Origin: Nocardia terpenica
GTDB lineage: Bacteria > Actinomycetota > Actinomycetes > Mycobacteriales > Mycobacteriaceae
Reading direction: 5' to 3'
Length of the DNA: 64,000 nt
NCBI RefSeq assembly: GCF_013186535.1
Contig: NZ_JABMCZ010000002.1
Span: 992,001-1,056,000, forward strand
How positions within the stretch are numbered: position 1 is the stretch's first letter; every line of letters starts with the position of its first letter. The notes beneath the pieces were generated by a model. That model had not been told where the DNA came from. It did not search any database and saw nothing but the letters and a program-made list of their open reading frames with translations. Both the position numbers and the translations under genes were made by a program. This document shows, one piece after another, positions 26,597-35,178 of the stretch.

Positions 26597-26869
26597 TCAG
26601 TCGATCAGGACGACCTCGCGCATGCGCTGCTTGCCTCCGGGGAGGTTCTCCACGACAGCGAAAGAGTTCCCGTTGGCCTTCTCGGTCTCGATGAAATTCC
26701 ATACCGCGATGGCGCGGCGGACCGCTTCGGTGGCGCTGATGTGCTTGATGTCGGCCCATTTCCGGAGAACCGCGGCAACGTCGGAGGCGAGATTGATCGA
26801 CAGCCGGACAACTTCGGACCTACCGGTGCCGGCATCCGGGCCGTGCGTGCGGTTCTCGACAGAAGACAT
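26597..26869 (-). CDS. Ribbon-helix-helix type regulator
   Basis: A 90-residue protein with a basic ribbon strand (EVVRLSINLASDVAAVLRKWA) followed by helices (HISATEAVRRAIAVWNFIET), typical of RHH repressors and antitoxins. The ATG 26869 has GAGGGAG at proper distance. No toxin gene is adjacent on the same strand. A canonical promoter at 27162-27190 points towards the gene with a leader of about 290 bases; in-frame upstream starts would give a longer but atypical N-terminus. Confidence 0.7.
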   Translation of the reverse strand: MSSVENRTHGPDAGTGRSEVVRLSINLASDVAAVLRKWADIKHISATEAVRRAIAVWNFIETEKANGNSFAVVENLPGGKQRMREVVLID

Positions 26870-27426
26870 GATGATGGGCTCCCTCTTCGGCTGGCCGGAC
26901 AGTCCGGTTTCACAAAGTCCAGACACGGACGAGCGCCACCTCCCCTGCCGGGGCGACGCGAGACTGCCGGATATTGAGTTCATCGGAGGATCGACACGGA
27001 TTCCAGGGAAGGTGAATGTCGGCGCGGAGTCGCGATCGTCGGTCGTCTCGTCTTTGTGTACGCGATCAGTTCGGACATGTGTACTCACCGGGCCCTTCCG
27101 GCCGTGGCTAATCATGAGATTGCAACTCCAATGGAAGTGAGTTGCGTGCTCCGTAAGTAACAGGGTAGGAGGTCGTACGCCTTGTGTCAAGATCATAGAC
27201 GTAGTTCACACGTACATAATGCATGTCTGATACGCATGGAGTACATAAATTATGCGCATCTCTTGTGGTAGAGTCTTCAACCGCAGGGGTCGTCGCGGGA
27301 TGCCTGCGAGCGCAGCGAGGAGCAGATCAGTTGGGATCGGAGCGGACCTTCACCAGCGGTACACCGGGGATGCCGCGGCGCGTGGTTTACATCGTTCGAC
27401 AGGAAGATCGGGGGTGCGTGCACCCT
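26870..27426. other. Regulatory intergenic region
   Basis: About 0.56 kb between the divergent RHH gene and the zinc-ribbon gene. It includes the promoter at 27162-27190 and an AT-rich segment at 27190-27255 with two direct GTACATAA repeats 29 bases apart, possible sites for the RHH protein. No gene is supported. Confidence 0.45.
27162..27190 (-). promoter_or_regulatory. Sigma-70-type promoter
   Basis: On the minus strand TTGACA (27190-27185), 17 bases, then TACCCT (27167-27162). This is close to the housekeeping consensus. It directs transcription towards the RHH gene. Two GTACATAA repeats lie just upstream (27212-27219 and 27241-27248). Confidence 0.55.
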
Positions 27427-27618
27427 ATGGCCGATGACTACCGCCGATGGAGCGCGGACGACATCATCGAAGACGCCATCATCGAAGACGAGGAGCCGCT
27501 CGCCGGTCTGACCGACGTCATACGCACGGCGCTCCGGCCGACCGGCGGCCACTGCCCCCGATGCGGAGGAGGGATCGGCTTCACCTGCAAGCGCTGCGGG
27601 CTCGAAGGGATCGCGTGA
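27427..27618 (+). CDS. Small zinc-ribbon protein
   Basis: A 63-residue protein. An acidic N-terminal half (DDIIEDAIIEDEEPLAGL) precedes a CxxC...CxxC zinc ribbon (CPRCGGGIGFTCKRCG). The frame extends upstream to an ATG at 27223, but that part is not protein-like; the ATG at 27427 is preferred. The stop overlaps the start of the next gene (TGATG), so the two are translationally coupled. Confidence 0.6.
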   Translation: MADDYRRWSADDIIEDAIIEDEEPLAGLTDVIRTALRPTGGHCPRCGGGIGFTCKRCGLEGIA

Positions 27619-28031
27619 TGACTTCCGCGCCCGATGATCCCGCGTCCGCCACCCCCGGGCCGCCTGAGCAACCATCGCACCCATCGCCCTCCCCGGTCGC
27701 CGGGAAAGGCCGTGTGATCCGCCCAGGCGACACGCCGGATGCCGACGACTCCGCGATCAGCGACGACAGCGCCCCCGGCGGCCTCGGCGGCATCATCCGC
27801 AAGGCGCGGCGCAGCCGCAGCCTGCACGAGCAGCGCTTCACCCTCGCCGTCGTGCTGCTGGTCGTCGTCGCCGCGGCCGCCGGCTACCTGCTGTGGGCCT
27901 CGGTGTGGGCCCCGGGCGACCACCTCGAATCGGTCAGGGAGACAGGCGCTGTCGTGTTCGGGCCGCTGGTCACGCTCCTGGGCACCAGCTTTGCCTGGTA
28001 CTACGCCACCCGCAAGAACGATCCCGACTGA
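27618..28031 (+). CDS. Two-helix membrane protein with disordered N-terminus
   Basis: A 137-residue protein. Residues 1-60 are Pro/Ser/Asp-rich and presumably disordered; a basic stretch (KARRSRSLHEQRF) follows. Two membrane segments come next: LAVVLLVVVAAAAGYLLWASVW and AVVFGPLVTLLGTSFAWYYA, ending in a basic tail. It is co-translated with the zinc-ribbon protein. The function is unknown; together they could be a cytosolic module and its membrane anchor. Confidence 0.6.
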   Translation: MTSAPDDPASATPGPPEQPSHPSPSPVAGKGRVIRPGDTPDADDSAISDDSAPGGLGGIIRKARRSRSLHEQRFTLAVVLLVVVAAAAGYLLWASVWAPGDHLESVRETGAVVFGPLVTLLGTSFAWYYATRKNDPD

Positions 28032-28528
28032 CACCCGGCCACCATGGTGCACGAGAACTGCACCGAGATCATCGAGGGCCTGGCCGGAATCGAGAAGGGC
28101 GCCTGTCGTCGACGTCGGGCCCGCACTCAACTTCCTGGCCACTCACCAAGAACGGCTACTCATCCGAGTGCTGGGCCGTCTCGGCACACCCGAGACCGTC
28201 GAACGCGAGATCCTCGGGAAATCCCGGTCCCGAACCGACCACAGGTTCCGCAACATCGACCTGGTGTGGTCGAAACTGCGAGGCTGTGGGACACCATCAA
28301 CGCGTGACGCCTGGAGCCGGCACGCCCCATCTGTCGTTTGCCATTCCGTTGTGGAACCAACATGGTGCCAATCGTCCGCTGAAAGAACATGTTTCAGATC
28401 CGTTGTGCGGACCGATCCTGGTGACGGTGGTCGAAACGCCCGGTATTGCCGATTTTCGGGTGTCGATTGGCTGGCTGATTTGAGTCCGATCGGCGTTCGA
28501 TCTGTTGACCAGCCGATATCGTAGGGGT
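28032..28528. other. Degenerate or non-coding stretch
   Basis: About 0.5 kb. A plus-strand segment near 28110-28300 encodes a protein-like piece (LNFLATHQERLLIRVLGRLG) without a start or end, suggesting a decayed gene. An AT-richer part near 28440-28520 may carry the promoter of the next gene. Confidence 0.4.
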
Positions 28529-28906
28529 GTGACGGGCGTCGAGTACGCGCTGTGGGGTTTGTTCGGGGGTTTCGCGGTCGAAGGCTTGGAGTTCTCCCGG
28601 GTGATCCGTCGATGGGGTACCTGGCCATGGCGACTGCCGGGTGAGCCGGGGCTGGGTCCGCTGGCGGCCTCGGTGGTGATTCGGCTGGGGATCGGCGCCG
28701 GTCTGGCCGCGGGAGCCGGTTCGGCCCATCAGGTCGCCGGCCCGTTCGGTGCTGTCGCCGTGGGGGTGGCCGCGCCCCTGGTGGTCGAGCAACTTGCCCG
28801 TACGGTTCCGACCGCCCTCTCACGTGATGCCGTCGGTTCCGGTCCCGCGCGACCGGAATTGGAGCCGCCCTCGGGACCGTCGGTGGGGGATCGCGATGCG
28901 CGCTGA
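28529..28906 (+). CDS. Small membrane protein upstream of pentapeptide gene
   Basis: A 125-residue protein with a GTG start. Hydrophobic segments are seen at YALWGLFGGFAVEG, ASVVIRLGIGAGLAAGAG and GPFGAVAVGVAAPLVVEQL, so two to three membrane helices. The tail is Pro/Arg-rich. Its last 11 bases overlap the start of the pentapeptide-repeat gene, implying coupling. Confidence 0.55.
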   Translation: MTGVEYALWGLFGGFAVEGLEFSRVIRRWGTWPWRLPGEPGLGPLAASVVIRLGIGAGLAAGAGSAHQVAGPFGAVAVGVAAPLVVEQLARTVPTALSRDAVGSGPARPELEPPSGPSVGDRDAR

Positions 28907-29735
28907 CACCCCCGCAGGCCAGGTGGTTGCCGCGTTGGCTCGTGACACGCCCGCCTTCCGCGACTGCGGGCCACACCTCGACGGCCTGCTTGCGGCACTG
29001 GCACGCACCGCGCCGGACCCGGGCGTCGCCGGTTCTCGTGGCGGCGTGCCGCCGAAGACCCGCGCGGAGCTGGTTCGGGCGATCCAGGCCGGGGTCGATC
29101 TCCTCGGCGCGGACCTGACCGGTGTCGACCTGGCCGACGCCGTGCTCGATCGGGCGCACCTGGTGCGAGCGCGGTTGACGCGCGCCGATCTCAGTCGCGC
29201 ACAGTTGGTGGGTGCGGACCTGACGCGGGCGGACTTGTACCGCGCCCGGCTCGATGACGCCGATCTGCGCGCCGCTCGGCTCGCCCACGCCGACTGCAAT
29301 CAGGCACGAATGCGCAAGACCATACTGTCTGGCTCGGATTTGGTGCGCGCCAATCTGATGCAGGCCGATCTGTTCCAAGCCGTCCTCGGCCACGCCGACC
29401 TGACTCGGGCATTGCTGTGGAAGACGGACCTGCTCAGTGCCGATCTGTCCCACGCCGTTCTGCACAAGGCGAAAATCGTCGGCGCCCGGCTCACCTTCGC
29501 CCGCCTTGTCGAGGCCGACCTGACCGATGCCACCCTGCGCGCCGCCAAACTCAACTCCGCCGACCTGACCGGCGCCGATCTGCGCGGCACCAGGCTGTGG
29601 CTGGCCGACCTGGACGGCACTCGGCTCGACGGTGCGACCTGGAGCAGCGGCACCAGATGGCCGAGGAAGATGACCGAACAGATCCGCGCCCGATCGGACG
29701 AGGTCGCCCCGAAGGTGTACGAAGTCGTGCGGTAG
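28896..29735 (+). CDS. Pentapeptide-repeat protein
   Basis: A 279-residue protein. The first 55 residues are helical. From about 66 to 255 there are some 36 tandem A(D/N)Lxx-type repeats (for example ADLTGVDLADAVLDRAHL), which fold as a right-handed quadrilateral beta-helix. Some members mimic DNA and protect gyrase; most are uncharacterised. ATG 28896 overlaps the preceding membrane-protein gene. The C-terminus (KMTEQIRARSDEVAPKVYEVVR) is helical. It may work with its membrane-protein partner. Confidence 0.85.
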   Translation: MRADTPAGQVVAALARDTPAFRDCGPHLDGLLAALARTAPDPGVAGSRGGVPPKTRAELVRAIQAGVDLLGADLTGVDLADAVLDRAHLVRARLTRADLSRAQLVGADLTRADLYRARLDDADLRAARLAHADCNQARMRKTILSGSDLVRANLMQADLFQAVLGHADLTRALLWKTDLLSADLSHAVLHKAKIVGARLTFARLVEADLTDATLRAAKLNSADLTGADLRGTRLWLADLDGTRLDGATWSSGTRWPRKMTEQIRARSDEVAPKVYEVVR

Positions 29736-29753
29736 ACGACACGTCCAGTCGGG

Positions 29754-30230
29754 TCAGTCCAGCTCGACGTTGGACATGATCGCGATCCGCCAGCCCTTGT
29801 CGGTGCGCACGGCGGTGCTCTGGCTTCGGTTCCGCTCGATCTCCTCGCCCGCCCTGTTGTAACGGACCCAGGTCGCCTCGACGATCACCGACCGCTCGTC
29901 GAGGACCCGCACGACGCGGTCCTCGTCGTGGGCACTGGCATAGCCCGTGGCCAGCATCCTGCGGAATTCCTCATTGATCACATCGAACATCTTCCGCGGT
30001 TCGTCGACCACCACAGTCCGGGCCGGAGTCACCATCCACATCGGGATCGCGTAGTAATCCAGCAGGCCCGCCGGGTCCGGTTCGGCGCTGGTGACCTCGT
30101 CGATGAATACCTGGCTGTAGAGGGTGTACCAGTCCGATACCTCATCAGCGATCGACGCGAACCGCGAAATCGTCGGACCGATGTCGACCTTCCCGCGAGC
30201 GCCGGGCTTGGCCATCGTTTTGTTCGCCAT
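29754..30230 (-). CDS. NTF2/SnoaL-like protein
   Basis: A 158-residue protein. The start at 30230 has GGAAGGAG upstream. Three N-terminal helices (ISRFASIADEVSDWYTLYSQVFIDEV) precede a long curved sheet with RSVIVEATWVRYNR and GWRIAIMSNVELD at the end, the pattern of the cone-like NTF2 fold. These are either small enzymes or binding proteins; no ligand can be predicted. Stands alone on the minus strand. Confidence 0.6.
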   Translation of the reverse strand: MANKTMAKPGARGKVDIGPTISRFASIADEVSDWYTLYSQVFIDEVTSAEPDPAGLLDYYAIPMWMVTPARTVVVDEPRKMFDVINEEFRRMLATGYASAHDEDRVVRVLDERSVIVEATWVRYNRAGEEIERNRSQSTAVRTDKGWRIAIMSNVELD

Positions 30231-30441
30231 CGTCGTCTCCTTCCGTTGCGGCGGCATCCGGACCGATCGGACCCCGCGCCAAGGGCACGAACTCGACAGA
30301 AACCAATGGGAAAGCTATCCCATTCCGAGGCCCGGAGCGGGCAAACCACCTCGGAGATCACTCCCGAGTTTGCTACGGCCAGGCCGATGGTGTGGATTTT
30401 GGGGTGTGCCGCTGCCGCGCCCGGAGGTTCCGAGTGCCGGT

Positions 30442-31272
30442 TCAGGTTCTGCGCGGTTCGGTGAGAATCTCGCGTAGCGATTCAGCGAAAACGGTGGGGG
30501 CGGTGAGGAAGGTCCAGTGGTCGCCCGGGACCTCGACGAAGGTGGCGCCGGTCAGTTCGGCGATGATTCTGCCGGAGCGGTATGGGTGGGAGGTGGGTTC
30601 CGATGACCCGACCGCGATCACGATTCGGGAGGCCGCGGAGGCGAGTGCGGGGATATCGGTTGTCGCGCTGCAGATCATCCTGGTTTCGTGCACGAAGGTG
30701 AGTTCCGGGTTACTGGTGAGGCGTTGTGCCAGTTCATTATTCAGCATCGGCGCCGCGTCGGGCCGGTGTGCGCCGACCGCGGCGAGGAGTTTCTCGGCAG
30801 CGGCTGCGGGGCCCTCGCGCAGATAGAACTCGGTCATCTGGTTTGCCCGGTCGCGTTGGGCCTGCGCGTCGGGTAGCACATCGAGCACGCCGGGGTCGTG
30901 GGCGATCAGCAAACGGACGACGCCGGGGTAGCGGGCTATCAGGTCGAAAGCGATGACAGCGCCTGCGCCGCTGCCCATTACGTAGGCCGGGTCCGATCCC
31001 AATGCCTGGATCAGCCGCCGCGCGTCGTCACTTTGGTCGGCGACGCTCAGAGTCTCGGCCGAGGTGCGCAGGGTGCTGCGGGAGTTTCCGCGCCGGTCGT
31101 AGGTGAGCACGGTGAAGGAATCGGCCAGCAGATCGGCGACCTCGTCGTAGACGCCCGCGTCGCCGCCCGCACCGGGAATCAGCAACAAGGCCGGGCCGCT
31201 ACCTCGCACCTCGTAGTACAAGCCCGCCCCGGGCACTTCCAAGACATCGGTCGTCGCGCGCACCGAACCCAC
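30442..31272 (-). CDS. Alpha/beta hydrolase
   Basis: A 276-residue hydrolase. The oxyanion region is LLIPGAGGD. The nucleophile elbow is VMGSGAGAVIAFD with Ser at about 109, the acid probably lies in AVGSSEPTSHP (atypical), and the general base in VPGDHWTFL. YDRRGNSRST near residue 58 is typical of the family. The start at 31272 gives the usual N-terminus (GLYYEVRGSG). Divergent from the methyltransferase gene at 31403. The substrate is unknown. Confidence 0.85.
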   Translation of the reverse strand: MGSVRATTDVLEVPGAGLYYEVRGSGPALLLIPGAGGDAGVYDEVADLLADSFTVLTYDRRGNSRSTLRTSAETLSVADQSDDARRLIQALGSDPAYVMGSGAGAVIAFDLIARYPGVVRLLIAHDPGVLDVLPDAQAQRDRANQMTEFYLREGPAAAAEKLLAAVGAHRPDAAPMLNNELAQRLTSNPELTFVHETRMICSATTDIPALASAASRIVIAVGSSEPTSHPYRSGRIIAELTGATFVEVPGDHWTFLTAPTVFAESLREILTEPRRT

Positions 31273-31402
31273 GCTACGGCCGTTGCGAGGCAGACACTAT
31301 GGTCTCGTTTGGATGACAGCACACGTGATCGCTGATCACCACTGTTGGTCTTGGATACGCTGCGCGCACGGCCGGAACAGCGACGGAGAGGGTAACCGCT
31401 CG

Positions 31403-32209
31403 ATGTGCGCGGAGCAGCTGAATCAGGACAAGCCGCACTCGGCGCGGATGTACGACTACTGGCTCGGCGGCAGGGACAACTATCAATGCGACCGAGAGGC
31501 CGCGGCCGCGGTCGAGAAGGTGTTCCCGCACAGCGCCGAGACCGCCCGCATCAACCGCGATTTCATGAAACGCGCCATCGAACACCTCGCCCGTGATCGC
31601 GGCGTGTCCCAGTTCCTCGATATCGGCACCGGTATCCCCACCGAACCCAACCCGCACCAGGTCGCGCAAACCTACCGCCCGCACGCGCGTGTGGTGTACG
31701 TCGACAACGACCCCATCGTGCTCGCGCACGCCCGCGCCCTGCTGACCGGCAGCGAGGAAGGCCATACCGCGTACGTGCACGCCGACGCCACCGACACCGC
31801 AGCGATCCTCGGCTCCACCGAACTGCGGGAAGCGCTGGACCTGTCGCAGCCGGTGGCGGTCAGTCTGCTGGCGCTGCTGCATTTCCTGCCCGACGACCGC
31901 AACCCCCACCGAATGGTGACAGCGTTGATGAACGCCGTCCCGGCCGGGTCGTTCCTCGTGATCAGTCACGCCACCAGTGATTTCCGGCCGGATCAGCTCG
32001 AGGCCGCCGCCGAGGTCTACCGCCGGCACGGCATGGACGCACAAATTCGCACCTACGATGAGATCGCCGCCTTCTTCACCGGCCTGGAACTGATCGAGCC
32101 GGGCATCGTTCCCCCGCACCGCTGGCACCCCGACCTCACCGGCGGCGAACCCCTCCCCGGCACCGACGAACGCGTCTGCTTCTACGCCGGCATCGGCCGA
32201 AAACACTAA
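31403..32209 (+). CDS. SAM-dependent methyltransferase, Methyltransf_19 (DUF574) type, second copy
   Basis: A 268-residue paralogue of the gene at 19462. It opens with KPHSARMYDYWLGGRDNYQCDREA and carries SAM motif QFLDIGTGIPTEPNPHQ (about 72-88) and VVYVDNDPIVLAHARALL. ATG 31403 with GGAGAGGG upstream is chosen; the frame continues 40 residues further upstream but without family features. Divergently placed to the hydrolase gene. Confidence 0.85.
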   Translation: MCAEQLNQDKPHSARMYDYWLGGRDNYQCDREAAAAVEKVFPHSAETARINRDFMKRAIEHLARDRGVSQFLDIGTGIPTEPNPHQVAQTYRPHARVVYVDNDPIVLAHARALLTGSEEGHTAYVHADATDTAAILGSTELREALDLSQPVAVSLLALLHFLPDDRNPHRMVTALMNAVPAGSFLVISHATSDFRPDQLEAAAEVYRRHGMDAQIRTYDEIAAFFTGLELIEPGIVPPHRWHPDLTGGEPLPGTDERVCFYAGIGRKH

Positions 32210-32610
32210 GACTCAGAAGCGATCAGCGTCTCGGTGACCAGGTTCGCCGCCTGACCGACGCCCCGGTGGGCGCTGCTCGAGCCGCTGCTGCCTCGTGGCA
32301 AGAAGCCAGGAAGCCCACCGAAATGGACCGAACGGCAGCTCATTTCGACACCGAACGATACAACCGAGCGGGGGACGCGAGTCCCTGTGAGCTGGCCCTC
32401 GATACGACGGCTGCGTTGCTGTTGATCGTCGGCGGGATTGTGCTGCTGTCCCGGCTGTTTGGGTGGGCGGGTGATGGTGGTCGTCTGGGCGGTCCTGCTA
32501 TTGATTGCGCATGTCGTCGAGTTCCGGGCAGTGTCCGATAGGTACCGTCGCCGCTCTCCTGCTCGGAGCGCACAAGGTCGCCCCGATCGAATGGGGGTAC
32601 CGTCGCCACG
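32210..32610. other. Intergenic region with IS relic
   Basis: About 0.4 kb holding the transposase fragment at 32251-32345. The remainder reads open in several frames with hydrophobic stretches but no consistent gene. Confidence 0.4.
32251..32345 (+). pseudogene. Transposase fragment (IS5-type N-terminus)
   Basis: A short stretch encodes RWALLEPLLPRGKKPG and PPKWTERQL, the N-terminus of an IS5-type transposase, without a start codon or continuation. It is only about 30 codons and is related to, but distinct from, the two complete elements at 1.2-2.9 kb. A relic of an older insertion. Confidence 0.6.
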
Positions 32611-33828
32611 GTGTCGGGATCTGTCGAGCAGCAGGAAATAACGGCCGCACCGTCGGATGATCCGACGCCGGGCATGCGACGGCGACGGTGGTGGAGACGG
32701 TCGCTTGTCCTCGTCGCGGCGGTACTGGTGGTGGCGCTGGTCGGCGGGACCTTCGGCGTCGCATGGTGGTTCGCCGACCAGGAGATCGGCGTCGACCACG
32801 GCCCGCGGCAGGACACGGTGCTGGCGGTCGAGAATGCCGGTGCGGGCAGGAATGTCGTGCTCACCGCCAGCAGTCCGGACGCCCGCCACCGCGGGACCTA
32901 CTGGATGTCCTGGGACGGCGCCTTCGCGCAGGTCGGCGATATCGTCGCCGAGGCGCCCGGCAAGGTCACCCGGCCGCTGCTCGCCGGCGCGACACCACCG
33001 CTCGGCACCAGCGTGTACGTCGGTGCCGCGGTGCCATCGGACCCGAAAACCGGTCTGGGATTGGACTACTCGGAAGTGACGGTGCCCACCGAACTCGGCC
33101 CGGCGGTGAGCTGGCTGATCCCGGCCCAGGACCCCGCGGCGACGACCTGGGTGGTCGCGGTGCACGGCCAGAACGGACAGCGCAAGGCAATGCTGCCGAT
33201 CGCCCCGGTCCTGCACCGGCTCGGCCTGCCGATGCTGGTGCTGGGCTACCGCAACGACGAGGCCGCACCACGCTCACCGGATCACCTGCTGCACCTGGGC
33301 GGCTCGGAATGGCGCGACGTCGAGGCCGCCGTCCGCTACGCGCAAGGGCATGGCGCGCACCGGATCGTGCTCTACAGCGAGTCGAACGGCGGCCAGATCA
33401 ACGGCCAGTTCCTCACCCACTCACCACTCGCGGACACGGTCACCGCGGTGGTGATGGACGCACCGACCACGAGCATGCCCCAAGTCGCCGCCTACGCCGG
33501 AAAACAGCACGGCGTACCGGGTTTCGTCGTCGACCTGACCGACAAGATCATCGAATGGCGCACCGGCGACGACTGGGCCGCCCTCGACCTGCTCACCCAC
33601 CCACCGACGGTGAAACCACCGCTGCTGGTCCTCCAAGGCGACGCCGACACCCAGGCACCACCCCAGATGAACCGCGACTTCTACGCCGCCAGCCGCCGGA
33701 TCGGGTGGCCGATGCAGTACGCCGAGTTCCCCGGCGCCGAGCACGTCGAGGCATGGAACTCCGACCCCGCCCGCTACAACCAGCTGGTACACGACTTCCT
33801 CGCTACGACAGCACTACCGGCGCGCTGA
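32611..33828 (+). CDS. Membrane-anchored alpha/beta hydrolase
   Basis: A 405-residue protein, GTG start. An N-terminal cytoplasmic tail with RRRRWWRR precedes one membrane segment (SLVLVAAVLVVALVGGTFGVAWW), so the enzyme domain faces outward. The hydrolase core begins around residue 185 (TTWVVAVHGQNGQR). The nucleophile sits in LYSESNGGQ, an S-x-S-x-G variant of the G-x-S-x-G elbow. The acid is in LQGDADTQAPPQ and the His in GAEHVEAWN. The substrate is unknown; a cell-envelope lipid or peptide is possible. A convergent terminator follows. Confidence 0.8.
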   Translation: MSGSVEQQEITAAPSDDPTPGMRRRRWWRRSLVLVAAVLVVALVGGTFGVAWWFADQEIGVDHGPRQDTVLAVENAGAGRNVVLTASSPDARHRGTYWMSWDGAFAQVGDIVAEAPGKVTRPLLAGATPPLGTSVYVGAAVPSDPKTGLGLDYSEVTVPTELGPAVSWLIPAQDPAATTWVVAVHGQNGQRKAMLPIAPVLHRLGLPMLVLGYRNDEAAPRSPDHLLHLGGSEWRDVEAAVRYAQGHGAHRIVLYSESNGGQINGQFLTHSPLADTVTAVVMDAPTTSMPQVAAYAGKQHGVPGFVVDLTDKIIEWRTGDDWAALDLLTHPPTVKPPLLVLQGDADTQAPPQMNRDFYAASRRIGWPMQYAEFPGAEHVEAWNSDPARYNQLVHDFLATTALPAR

Positions 33829-33934
33829 GCAGCCGTGGACGCGATCCCGGCGAAGGGTGATCCGGACACCGTAGTCCGGCTCGATGTGTCGGCACGAGTC
33901 GAGTGGCGCGAGGCCCTGGCGCGTCGTCCCTGTC

Positions 33935-33969
33935 GTTCTGCCCGTCGCGTAGCGGGCAACGGGCAGAAC
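33935..33969. terminator. Bidirectional terminator hairpin
   Basis: GTTCTGCCCGT and its exact complement ACGGGCAGAAC around a 13-base loop, between convergent genes ending at 33828 and 33990. No T-run on either side. Confidence 0.6.
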
Positions 33970-33989
33970 AACGCTCCGGGCTGCTCCGG

Positions 33990-34211
33990 TCAGAGACAGT
34001 TGGCGGCTTTCAAGTCGGTGACTGTCTGGTCGGAGACGGTGATGCTTTTGCCCACCTGGGCATCGGCACCCAGGTCCACCTTGGCTTGGGCTGCGCAGGT
34101 CAACAATTCTGCGGTGACGGTGATGGTCTGGTCGGCATGTGCCACACCGGCTCCAATGGCGGCCGAACAAGCCAGGGCCGCAACGATCACACCCGTTTTG
34201 ACGAATCGCAT
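33990..34211 (-). CDS. Small secreted protein with Cys pair
   Basis: A 73-residue protein. ATG 34211 follows AGGAGGATTCTC. Signal peptide MRFVKTGVIVAALACSAAIG with cleavage after AHA before DQTITV. The mature part of about 48 residues has two Cys (ELLTCAAQAK and the C-terminal AANCL) that could form a disulfide. Similar small exported proteins are common in mycolata; function unknown. Confidence 0.7.
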   Translation of the reverse strand: MRFVKTGVIVAALACSAAIGAGVAHADQTITVTAELLTCAAQAKVDLGADAQVGKSITVSDQTVTDLKAANCL

Positions 34212-34726
34212 GAGAATCCTCCTCCAAATCGCAGTCATGTGAAGGGTTGCGCTGATCTCCTGCTCGGGTGCCGAGTTTCGTGCTCCGTGCGCGGACACCC
34301 CGTGATACACGCGTCGCCAACTGGACGACCGCGTTGGCGTCACCGGAATCTCGTCACATTTATCCCGATAAAACCAAATATTCAGTGTACGGAACCAACT
34401 GCCGGAACACGGCACAAACCACAGAACGATTTCCGCCATGCCACGATCCATCGCGGCCTGCCGACCTTGACCGCGTCACAGTCCGGAGCGAACGTTTGTG
34501 TCGCGAAATGTACTGAACTGTCCCAGAACGCAGCGAAAACACACTAAAGATGACTCTGACCAGCGGAAACGGGTGGTTTCAAATCCCCTATCCTCGGCTG
34601 AGAAGCCGCAGGTCGGGGGCAACTTTCGGGTTGCCCCTGGTTTGAGGTCAACAGTCGGCACATTTCACGGCATCCCTGTGTGGGGTGTCTGACATGTTGG
34701 AGCTGGTATGTACCCCAGGGGTTTTC
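34212..34726. other. Gene-free stretch with right-hand repeat
   Basis: About 0.5 kb upstream of the integrase relic, including the 113-bp repeat at 34486-34598. An AT-rich segment at 34350-34430 stands out from the surroundings. No gene is supported. Confidence 0.5.
34486..34598 (+). repeat. 113-bp direct repeat, right copy (att-like)
   Basis: Matches 6508-6620 without gaps and in the same orientation, about 28 kb away. It includes the tRNA-Ser-like 3' segment, changed at the end (CTCGGC instead of CTCCGC). It lies about 130 bp before the remains of a tyrosine integrase, which is the usual position of an attachment site. Confidence 0.6.
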
Positions 34727-34988
34727 ATGGCAAGCATCCGCGAACGCATGCGGAAGAACGGCCGAGCGATGGGTGAAGGTGCTCGACGCGGTCGGTACCC
34801 CGGAGTGGCTGTTCGCGCTCGACGACGGCTCCCCGGTGCGGATCTCCTACTTTCACAAGGACATCTGGGTGCCCACCCCGCGACGCCCTGTAACTCGCGG
34901 CGGGGATCCGTTGAACGGGAAGAAACCTCGCATCCACGACCTGCGCCCGCGGCATGGATGCTCACCTACCAGAGCCATGTTGGATCGA
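34727..34988 (+). pseudogene. Tyrosine-recombinase (phage integrase) remnant
   Basis: ATG 34727 starts MASIRERMRKNG, a typical N-terminus of actinomycete integrases. After a deletion the frame jumps to C-terminal sequence: EWLFALDDGSPVRISYFHKDIWVPT, GKKPRIHDLRPRHG (corrupted form of the catalytic HDLRHTHAS box) and, in another frame, AWMLTYQSHV. Most of the core and the catalytic Tyr are gone. It follows the right att-like repeat. Confidence 0.7.
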
Positions 34989-35178
34989 CCCAGTTGCGTC
35001 GAGATTCCGGTGGCCAACCGCAGCCGCGGCGGCGAGAGTGTCAGAGGCCACGAGACATCCCGCGCGGAAGGCCGGTTGTCCAAGATGAACGAAACCTGCG
35101 TAATGCCGGTAGGTTTGGCGGTGCGGGCTCCGTCGCAACGCCGGGCGCTGCATGGTGCGATTGCCGCCTCAGCAGGTC

